A stretch of 64,000 nt of DNA from Antennarius striatus (lineage: Eukaryota; Chordata; Actinopteri; Lophiiformes; Antennariidae). The position numbers and the translations under genes are program-made. The DNA lies in contig NC_090785.1 of NCBI RefSeq assembly GCF_040054535.1, positions 13,305,501-13,369,500 of the forward strand, read 5' to 3'. The notes beneath the pieces are model-generated. The model saw only the letters and a program-made list of their open reading frames with translations, was not told the DNA's origin and made no database searches. How positions within the stretch are numbered: the first letter of the stretch is position 1; each line of letters starts with the position of its first letter. This document shows positions 55,166 through 64,000 of the stretch, one piece after another.

Positions 55166-57786
55166 CTAAATGTGGTTGGTGTACCTGGCACTCTCCATGG
55201 TGTCCTTGACCAGATAGATGTACCAGTAAACCAGGTTGAACAGGGCGAACACCAGGGGGAAGAGGATGCGGGCGTACTTGTCGATGGGGCTGGTACCAGC
55301 CAGCTGTGGGATCTGAGGAAAAGCCGAGCCCTGCTGGAGGAAAATGGGCAGCGGTGGAGCCTCTCCTGGTTCACTGCGACACACTGAGTGATTCCTCCTC
55401 TTAAGGCCTTCCTGAGGGCTGCTGTCCAACTGGAAGGTGGGGGCAGTTTGTTTGGAGAAAAAGGAGGAAGAGGTGAGATGGATTTTGTGGGTCTGCACAG
55501 GGAGAAAAAGGGCTAGTGTAAAAAAGGACATTTCAAACCAGCAAGTTTTACATACTGTGATTTGAATACGCTGGGGTGTACAGTATATACGCCTGGAAGC
55601 AATGTTCATTCCCACAGGAGTGTTCTCTCAATGGCCTGCTAAGCTAAGAGTGGAGCAGGTAGTTTTCTGGGTGCCCATTGGACGGGTGTGACATACTGCA
55701 GGGAGAACTCCTCAGGTTCTTCAATGTTTTTTCACAGTGAAGCTATTTTTACAGCATCTAAACATGAGCTGTACACGTGAACACATCCCAGGAGGATGCT
55801 ATGGTGGCTTACTGTATTAGCATAAAGCATATTGCTACAGATGAGAGCATTACAAAAGCACATATAACTATTTAATGTGTGGTGTACCCAGAATGCGGGA
55901 AATGCAAGGGGCAGGGTGACTACTTGGAAATGCATAGAAAAAAAGGCTCCTATCTGGGTCATGATTACTTTTTTCTCTGAGTCACTGCTTCCTGTTCGAC
56001 ATCAACATTATCACAGCAAACTTTTGTTTTCTGTGAGGGGACTGTACATTAACTCTTCATTATTGGATACGAGCATGCATTTGAAGTGGCACATGATACC
56101 AGTTACACCCTTTATTCAACAGAGAGCATGAGTGAAACCTATGGAGTATGGAGTAGTCACGTCTCATGGTGGGAAATTTGGCAGATATCCTGGTGTTAAC
56201 ACCCATTTAACACCAGGATAATACATTATTGTCTATTATTATTGACTTATTAATTTGTCTTGGGAATCAGATTGTTAAAAAATGTAAAAACAGTAAGAGA
56301 CCTGTTTATAACTTAAAAACATTTTATTTTGTATATATAGTTTTGATATGCTGTCACATGATATAATATAATATAATATAATATAATATAATATAATATA
56401 ATATAATATAATATAATATAATATAATATAATATAATATAATATAATATAATATAATATAAATGTTTCTAGAACCAGCAGCCAGATAGCTCAACTTTATT
56501 AAAGCAGATTTTGGCTTTATTAAAATTATCTTCACTTCAATTAGGCTTAAAATGAACTGTAAACTTATGGAAACATATAGCTAAACTAAACTTATCTAAT
56601 CTACTGCACAGTTGATGTCTGACCCTGGACTGATCTCCAGTGAAAACCTGTGGGACTAGCTGATTGATTAAAGGCACAAACATGAACACACTCTCCAGGT
56701 CCAGCAGCAATTTTACATTTTTATGAACTGAAAAAGTAGAATAATAAATTATTTTGCAACCAAAAAGGTATGTTAGCTGACAGTATCATAGCTCAAGGAG
56801 GGGACTGATTGTCTGTTGCACTCCAGTAAAATGACCAGCATGTTTTAATAATGATGGTGAAAGCTCAGCTAGAATTTACCCTTCCTTGTTGACCTACAGC
56901 CTGCTGCTCACCGACACTGTGTCGCCATCCTCACTGCTCGTAGCCAACACCTCAAGCTTGTCTTGTCTGGCTTTTTGCTGTTTCAGACGGTTGGCCTGGA
57001 TGGTAGCGAAGTAGTTTACGGCTGCAAACTCGACAAGAGCCGAAGCCACAAAGGCAAAACACACAGCAATGAACCAATCCATGGCAGTGGCATAGGATAC
57101 TTTTGGAAGCGACTGACGGGCACTGATGCTCAAGGTGGTCATGGTCAGCACTGTGGTGATACCTGGACGAACAAAAGCATTTATGAAACAAACAGTGGTG
57201 CTGTATATTATGATATCCTGTATCGTTTTTTGCCGAATGCATGTCGGAAAACAGTCGTACCAGCGACTGTACGTGCAGGAACAGACTCTTTGTTGATCCA
57301 GAAAGACACTTGAGATAACACAACAATCATGATAAGAGGGATGTAAGTCTGTATAAGGTAGTAGCCCAGCTTCCTCTGGAGGTGGAAATGGACCACCTGC
57401 ACAGAGTAGTGACCTGCAAGATAAACAGGACATGAGAACAGACCAACCCAGAGGGAGGGAGTGGGGAAGCACAGACAGGATGCCCTTGAATGCCCTTGAA
57501 ATTGAATAGCAGCTGTCAGAAATATACAGATATAGCGCTGCTGTTATGATGGAGAAAGTCTGCACATTGAAAGACAGCATGGGAGAGACAAGACGAAGGA
57601 GAAAGAGAGGAGGGACAAAAGGGAGGAGGGTGTATAGCAGGCATTTGTAAAAAGGAAGGAGCGACTGAGGTGGGGGTGGGAAGAGAACATGCAGTGTCAC
57701 TATGTGTAACGCTGTCCAGCCCAGTCTGCACGCATGCATGCTGACATTCACAGACTAGACACATGCTGCATCACACGCACACACAC

Positions 57787-57862
<76 letters not shown>

Positions 57863-59517
57863 TCACTGGGCTTTAATGCAGTAGCTCTTTTTTTAAGGCC
57901 TCATATGCACAGACTTACAGTAGCAGGTTACACAAGGAAGCCTTTCCCTTTTTATCGACTCTCCTGTGGGGGGAGCAGTGGACGCTTGTGCAGAGTTTGC
58001 AGGAACTCATTTGACCTCTTTCTACTTCGGCGTGCAGGTTTGTCTACAACACAGTTACAAGAATTGCGGTTCTACCTGTGTTTGTTTTGAATATCTCACT
58101 GGACAGTGTCTGTCCCACCAGGTCATACTGCAGGAGACTAATGGACTCTTTGGGACAGTCAACTGACGCTATTGGACCCTTCCTCCATGTGAACATGATT
58201 TCACTGCTTGTATAGGCATCTAAAAAATGCAAAGGCAATTAGGAAAAACATGAAAATTCCAATATAACAAATTGTATGAATCTGGCCATAATTAATAATT
58301 TTGCTTATGTACACATCTCTCTTACTTACAGCTTCCGAACCTGAGGGGACAGGCATGGCCATCCATCGGGAAGTCTATTAGATTCATTGGACACTCTGCA
58401 CTGATTGTCAGTCTGGCATCAAGAAAACAAAGAAGCATGTCTGAGTTTCCTTTTCCTTTGAGACATCCACATCAGATTCCATCAATCATAGCTGTGTAAT
58501 GTAAGGTCACCTCATGGTATATAAGACAGTCCCATTCTGCATGATGCGAAAGAGTTTATTTGGTGTAGTCATGTTATGAGAAATAGACTTCTTTGAGTTT
58601 CTGAAGAAAGTGTCTGGTGTCCAGATCTTGTCCACCATGCGGTTGTTCAGTCGCAGGATTTCAGTGGGACCTTCAAATTTTAGCCGTTCATCAACCCACA
58701 TCTGACGGAAGAACATGTCCATGGTGTACTCCTGTTGCATGAACATAATAAAAAAAAGTGGGCGTAAAACTTTTTCTGAAACAATCTCAGCAAAAATTTG
58801 TACTTAGATCTTTTTCAACTCTAAACATGAGGCCTCTGTCATTCATCAGCATGCCTAATATGAAAGAGCCATTTAATTGCCAGTGTAATATGAGGAGCAA
58901 TGACAAGGCAATGATGGATGCCACTCATCCCCACATAATCATTAATCAATCCATTCATCCATTCTCCCTGTCTGACATGTTGTCATATTGATTTAGAGGC
59001 CATGAATAAAGGCGTTAGAAAGCTGGTCAAACATATTAAAGCTTATTAGATGGTCCCATGGCAGGCGGCCCATAAGGCAGGCATTCAGCACACAGACATG
59101 TCCTCACAGCAGTATTATCATACCATCTCAACATCTGAAACAGGTCCGAAGCTGGTGACAAAGAAGTCTGTCTTCACCTCTGTGACACCACCTGCAATAG
59201 CATTTTGCAAATGTAGACTTCACAGAGTTAAATGTGATGTAGGTGAGTCATTGAAAAGGAGGCTTTAGGAATTGAAGTCACAAATACCTCCAGATCCAGG
59301 GCGCAATCGGTTGTCATAGCCATCCAAAAGCCGATCCAAAATTCGAGTGATGTTATCTGAGTTAATTTTTTCATTTCCACCTGCATTACCAAGACTGCAG
59401 AGAAACACAAGATTAAAGTCCAATGGTCTTGGTACTCCATCCCATCTTCAAGCACAGAATGAAGACCTACCTTATCCAGCCAAGAAATGTCACTAAAACT
59501 AATGTCTGTACAACCAT
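55166..59517 (-). CDS. gabra6: GABA-A receptor alpha subunit, alpha6-type, complete
   Basis: Exons: 59517-59471, 59394-59288, 59191-59124, 58731-58511, 58412-58330, 58219-58076, 57413-57261, 57162-56912 and 55492-55166 (stop). Phases agree, giving 1401 nt and 466 aa. A short signal peptide starts [14 protein letters not shown]. Then come the ligand-binding domain with [16 protein letters not shown], a Cys-loop from CPMNLIDFP to HAC, TM1-TM3, a short cytoplasmic loop and TM4 ending in YLVKDTME. Position 118 of the precursor is Arg in TFFRNSKKS, as in alpha4 and alpha6, where it replaces the His needed for classical benzodiazepine binding. A diazepam-insensitive receptor is therefore predicted. 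Alpha6 rather than alpha4 is favoured by linkage to gabrb2 and nudcd2 and by SLLQYDL...SNTG-like phrases. Two conserved Phe residues are Ala here (RTVAG, FVASAL). The gene lies downstream of a 610-bp region shared with divergent nudcd2. Confidence 0.9.
56361..56462. repeat. (ATAAT)n pentanucleotide array
   Basis: About 20 pure copies of a 5-bp unit (ATAAT on the plus strand) in the last intron of gabra6. It is the only pentanucleotide array in the window. Confidence 0.96.
57775..57859. repeat. (CA)n microsatellite
   Basis: About 85 bp of CA repeats with CACG interruptions near the left end, in the gabra6 intron between exons 58219-58076 and 57413-57261. Confidence 0.97.
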
Positions 59518-60127
59518 ACTGGGCAGCATTCAGAAAATTTGCAGTCAACCCACCGAAAAACTCATACAAAAACGGTGTGTGAGGAGAGATAGAATTTGTG
59601 TGGATAAAGTGACAGGTGGGTATACGTAAGGATGCAAGAACCATGAGGGCAGGAGCAGTAATCTAATTAACAGATTAGTAAATCCACTCCATTTTTAGCC
59701 AAACAGGAGATTCTGTTAGTTTGTTTTCAAGCCAAAGCAATCACTGAAGCAAACCCTAAAAAAAACTAAACACAGTTCATCAGTTTACAACACAGCAATA
59801 AATTCATTACTGTCAAAAGAATGACTGCGTGATATCAAATATTTTTTGTTGTAGGTCACATCATCGGACAGCAGGTGTCGCTACAGTCACAAGAGGTTCA
59901 CATCCGGAACTGAAATCCAACGAGAAGAAGAACTGACCAAAACAATATGGCGATGAGCAACTTCACAACAAAATGAAAGTTAACTGGATGTTTCTGAAAC
60001 TCTTACATAACAGTTGATCGATGAAGTCCAGACTAAAAAGATAACTCGCGTTTCTGCGTGTTAGCATCTCTTCGCTATTAGAAGAGTGATAGTTAGCTTA
60101 ACCTGTGAACCGGTGAGAAGCGTCAGC
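59518..60127. promoter_or_regulatory. Shared divergent promoter region of gabra6 and nudcd2
   Basis: 610 bp separate the two start codons, which face away from each other. Near the nudcd2 side are ATCCGGAAC (ETS-type, 59902-59910) and AATATGGCG (YY1-type, 59944-59952). This pair is typical of TATA-less housekeeping promoters and fits broad expression of nudcd2. The gabra6 side is AT-rich, with nothing diagnostic seen. Confidence 0.5.
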
Positions 60128-61416
60128 ATGTCGGTGCACTTCGAGGAGAGGAGCGGGGTGGTTCCCTGCAGGACTCCGTGGGGCTCCTGGTACCAGACGA
60201 TGGAGGAGGTGTTCGTCGAAGTCAACGTGCCTCACGGGACGTCTGCTAAAGACGTCAAGTGCCATTTAGGATCGAAGGACATAGCGCTGCACGTCAAAGG
60301 GGAGGAAATAATTAAGGTGATTTTGGAGGTTTCTCGTTTCACTATCACAGCACTTCACCTCTTTGAGGAAGAAGTGGGGGCCACAGAGGTTGGGGTATGA
60401 CAGGGATGGGTAAAGACCATCAAGTGTCTGAAAGATAACTTCTACTCAGAAAAACAGTCGATGATTTGTCATGATAGAAAATCATGTTTAAAACAATTCA
60501 TTTGGTGGTTTGATTAAATTTGCTTGAAGTACATCCAGTAAATGTATAATGTCCTGCTCCCTTGGTGCTGGGATACCACGTTTGATGATTTCATCATGGT
60601 GATAGAACGTTTAATGTGTGCATACTGGACAAACTTACCAAAATCTTCTTTCCAAAACTTAATAGAATTACCCTATCCACAAAACTATTCACAAAGCTAT
60701 GGGCACTGGAGTTTCTGGGTGCATTTGAGTTTTAGCTGTTCCATAGTTTTCAGCAGGAAAGCTTTGATAAGTACAAGATATTCATCTCGGCTTTCTCAAT
60801 CTCCTCACTTTAAAATAGAATAAAAAAATAATTTTAAAAAATGAAGTTAGACCTCTTGCACCTCTTGATGCTTTTGACTGCAATATGAATTCATATCAAC
60901 ATGTTTTTCACATCCTGTCAGGGAAAACTGTTTGACACAACCGTGTCTGATGAGGCCACGTGGACATTAGGTAGGTTGCATATGTCAAAATAATTTAAAT
61001 TTCTATATTCAAAGCCACCCTTAACTCACCTCCATTTAACTGTTTTGCTGATTCAGAGGACAAGTGTCTAATTCAGATCGTGCTGATGAAGACAAACAGG
61101 GAGGCGGGGAACTGTTGGTCTTCCCTGCTGGAGGGGGAGTACTGTGCAAACGCCTGGGTCCAGGACCAGATGCAGAAGAAGCTGACACTGGAGAGGTTCC
61201 AGCGGGAGGTGAGTTGGTGTCATCTGAAGGGGTGTAGTGTGTTCAAGCACCTGTCTTCCTCTACACACATTACCTTTCTGAAAATGACTTTAACAGATTT
61301 TAACAGAATTTGGAATGTTGAGGAGAGCAAAGCAAATTTTGGTCCATTTACACTTAACCAAAGCTCCTTAAATTACTTCTCAAAATGAGGAAAACGTCAC
61401 AGACTTGATCAGGTTT

Positions 61417-61514
<98 letters not shown>

Positions 61515-61671
61515 AATTTAAATCACTACTCTCCATTTAAGTGACAACACTGCTGATGAAAATCAACATCTACTTTTTCTCTGGTAGAATCCTGGATTTG
61601 ACTTCAGCGGTGCAGAGATTTCTGGGAATTATGCTCAGGGTGGTCCAGACTTCTCCAGTCTACAAAAGTGA
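60128..61671 (+). CDS. nudcd2: NudC domain-containing protein 2, complete
   Basis: Exons 60128-60316, 60922-60970, 61057-61208 and 61588-61671 (TGA 61669-61671), all with GT-AG introns and matching phases. They encode 157 residues, the same length I recall for human NUDCD2. The N-terminus MSVHFEERSGVVPC, the CS-domain region (WYQTMEEVFVEVNVP onward, about residues 21-100) and the C-terminal SGAEISGNYAQGGPDFS follow the family closely. NUDCD2 is a small CS/p23-like co-chaperone of Hsp90 that stabilises LIS1 in the dynein pathway. The start ATG is the first in the open frame and aligns with the conserved N-terminus. The gene converges with ccng1, as in mammals. Confidence 0.97.
61421..61512. 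repeat. (TG)n microsatellite
   Basis: About 92 bp of uninterrupted TG repeats in the last intron of nudcd2, 75 bp upstream of its final exon. Confidence 0.97.
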
Positions 61672-63366
61672 CTGATGCCATGGTGTCAGAGACCTGCTAC
61701 ATGCTGGAGATGCCTGCAGCCTGATAACTACTGAGGCCATCCATAACATCCAGAGAGAGTTCAGCCGATCTCCTGTGATGAAGAGTTATACAGATGTTGT
61801 CTTTAGAAGAATTAAAATACTGGGTGATTTTATTGGTCGAGCTTTTCATAGAGTTTGCATAGCAGGTCACTGTTCAACTGTTCTGTGAAACATGCTTAGA
61901 GAAGTAAGGTTGAAGTCTAACACTATGTGAATGAACCTTAAAAAGCAGTTCCATAAATACTGATTCAGTCTTTTTCAGTTTGGCAAGAGAAGATTGTGCA
62001 CGCCGTCAAGCAGCTTCAGAGATGTGATCCAACATCGATCTCATTTATCCACCATGGCAAACAGCAGTGGTTGAGCCATGATTCAAAAATAAACAAAACT
62101 TGAGTCAGTCCCTGTCAAGTTTTCATGATCACTGGAATACAACTTGTTTACAACGTATTTCCCATGAATTATATACAGTAAATACAATTGTAATTTGTAT
62201 GAAACTGTTGAATCTCTTGTTGATCTGACACAAGCAAAGTGAAAATGAGTCAGAGTCCAGGATAATCTCGGTTCTTAAACTCTTCATGGCCCTGGAGTAC
62301 GGATGTCATTGATCAGAGCTCATATGCTTAACTGGAAGTCATCACAGAACAGTTGATCAAAAATTTTTTAATGTGGTTAAAATAAATTGGAATGGTGTTT
62401 TCTTTTTTTTTAAAGAACAATGCACACAGCAATATCTTTTCAATAAAGTTTTATTGAAAGGTACGAGTATTCATTCAGGTTCACAGATGGTATGTTCAAT
62501 TAGCCATTTTGAATTTGAAAATAAATTTCATTTGTCACCAAACAAACTTGAAGTACACAGGGAAACTGGCAAAGAAAATGAAACGCAAATTCAAATCCAC
62601 ATTTCCACTGAAGTGACAAATTATTAGTGTTCTCTGCATCACTGGCAATTGAAATCAGTTAACATATGTGGTGCTTCACTCAGTCCACACCAAGAATATG
62701 TGAAAACTCATCTGTAAACGCTGATCGCTTTTCACATCTCATGCAACAGGAACGTCACTAGCCTTGATGTACTTGAGGCCAGAGCTCCCCTCACCATCTC
62801 TCGAAGTTAAAAAAAAAAAAATCATCACCTTGGGTAGGAGTGTGCATTCAGGACAGTTTAGCAACCTAGGGTGGGAGTTAAGGATTCTGGGCCCGATTTC
62901 TTGGTTCCATTTTTACTGTTCACAAAATCCTTCTCCCTCCTCTTCCACATGGTGGACTGAGGACCTAGGTGGTTCCATACTTAATAGCTTAAAACCAGCA
63001 ACCCGTTCCAGGAAATACCAAACACCTTGGTACGGATTTAAACAAGAACATACTGTACACATGCAGTCAACTCAGCCAGGAGAGTAGATACATTTCTCAC
63101 AAAACCTTTCACCTTATTTCAGAGCCAGACACCAAAGCGTGTGTGATCGGAGAATGACATAAAACATTCTTGGAGGAAACAGCTGTATTTGGAGCTTTTC
63201 CTTAAAGACATCCATCATCACTTATGAACATCTGTAAGGAAGATAACTGGAGCTGTAAGTGAGTGACCACAAATGCAAGAAAGTTGCCCAATCATTTCAC
63301 CCAATCCACAAAAAATATTTGAAACACATTTTGTGCATTTAAGGTCACTCTCTTGTACCTCCAGGT
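61672..63366. other. Intergenic: nudcd2 and ccng1 3' UTRs, convergent
   Basis: AATAAA at 62088-62093 is the likely nudcd2 poly(A) signal. The minus-strand ccng1 3' UTR probably runs from 63366 down to about 62440, giving roughly 0.9 kb. No other gene is seen. Confidence 0.55.
62438..62459. terminator. Palindrome with poly(A) signals on both strands
   Basis: TTTCAATAAA (62438-62447) and TTTATTGAAA (62450-62459) are exact reverse complements separated by GT. AATAAA is thus present on the plus strand (62442-62447) and on the minus strand (62450-62455). It lies between convergent nudcd2 and ccng1, where the minus-strand copy is the best candidate end of ccng1. Confidence 0.65.
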
Positions 63367-63854
63367 TTAATTAGCTGACTCAGGTATGGTGGGGAGGCGA
63401 GTGATCTTGTAGTAGCTGTGCTTCAGCTCACGGGCAGTTCTTCCCGATATGATCCAGCGAAGCCGCTGGCCGTTTGGCCTGGAGCACTTGGTGGTGGCAT
63501 AGTCAACCAGGCATTTTCCAACCAGCTCCCGAATGCACACCAGGTCTCCATCTTTGATCTACAAGTAAGAAAAATAATTGACAACCCCACACTGTCTGTT
63601 CCATACGTCAATAGTGACCAGTCTTAACATTATCATTACTGTATTCTAACCAAACGGCTTCATTCAATTCAATTCATTCAGTCCACTGAAAACAGCAAAG
63701 TTCACTTCATTACATTAAAACAGAACAAGTGTTTGTTGCTTACATTCAGCTGCTGCTGCACGCTTTTCAGAGCCTCTGATATTTTGTCAGCGTGTTCAGG
63801 GTCATGTTGTTCCTGGGCCTCATAGCACAAGAGAGCCATGGCAAGCAGAGATGG
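63367..63854 (-). CDS. ccng1: Cyclin G1, last two coding exons (5' part outside window)
   Basis: Exons 63854-63744 (111 nt, phase 0-0) and 63558-63367 (stop TAA 63369-63367), separated by an intron with donor GTAAGC and acceptor GTAG. The 100 residues encoded match the C-terminus of vertebrate cyclin G1: a PSLLAMALL helix of the second cyclin fold, then LVGKCLVDYATTKCSRPN, WIISGRTARELKHSYYKI and TRLPTIPES, nearly identical to the mammalian ending. Cyclin G1 is a p53-induced cyclin that binds PP2A B' subunits and GAK and feeds back on MDM2. Upstream exons, including the cyclin box start, lie beyond the right edge; further ccng1 exons on the minus strand are expected there. Confidence 0.95.
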
Positions 63855-64000
63855 CTGTAGAGACAGAGTAAAGATTCTTCACCACCAAAACCTACAGCCA
63901 GTATATTTCCTAAAAAATGTTTTACTGAAAACTTATGACTGGACTACCACAGCAAATGTAACATGGGGTTTGAAAGTTTGGTTTCAAACAAACCAGATTA

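Noticed and set aside
56190-56222. Inverted repeat TCCTGGTGTTA...TAACACCAGGA
   Set aside because: Arms of only about 11 bp; too short to stand out in 64 kb.

Overview
The window is nuclear DNA of a vertebrate, almost certainly a ray-finned fish and probably a percomorph teleost. Three things point there: conserved vertebrate exon structures (phase-matched exons with GT-AG introns), very dense CA/TG microsatellites, and a truncated fish-type retrotransposon with a restriction-like endonuclease. Every gene was rebuilt by hand from exon similarity, splice sites and phase. Where a gene is complete, the spliced length is a multiple of three with no internal stop. Exon ends may be off by one or two bases. 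No bacterial-type operon, CRISPR array or phage feature is present.

Layout: 13-1358 (+) holds the last two coding exons of an fbxl3-type F-box/LRR gene (cryptochrome ubiquitin ligase adaptor). 3381-18525 (-) is a complete 21-exon P4-ATPase of the ATP10 class (atp10b-like lipid flippase, about 1317 aa). 23918-52704 (-) is the GABA-A receptor beta2 subunit gene with a symmetric cassette exon in its cytoplasmic loop. 55166-59517 (-) is a GABA-A receptor alpha subunit gene, best read as alpha6. 60128-61671 (+) is nudcd2 (Hsp90 co-chaperone). 63367 to the right end (-) is the 3' part of ccng1 (cyclin G1). gabra6 and nudcd2 are head to head across about 600 bp; nudcd2 and ccng1 are tail to tail.

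The set atp10b, gabrb2, gabra6, ccng1, nudcd2 matches what I recall of the human 5q34 GABA-A cluster. Orientation differs, however: gabra6 is on the same strand as gabrb2, and no alpha1 or gamma2 gene lies between gabra6 and nudcd2. The two receptor genes encode partners of one pentameric chloride channel. The flippase is a linked neighbour without an obvious shared function.

Introns and intergenic DNA hold at least 25 simple-repeat arrays, a decayed REL-endonuclease LINE, an internally deleted hAT/ZBED-type transposon with a probable target-site duplication, two inverted copies of one dispersed repeat, and four near-perfect hairpins. The most interesting observations are the perfect 52-bp-arm hairpin in an atp10b intron, the 47-residue gabrb2 cassette exon, a shifted splice donor in gabrb2 exon 1, two Phe-to-Ala changes in the alpha subunit, exon-like spliced pieces antisense to gabrb2, and a palindrome carrying poly(A) signals for both convergent genes.
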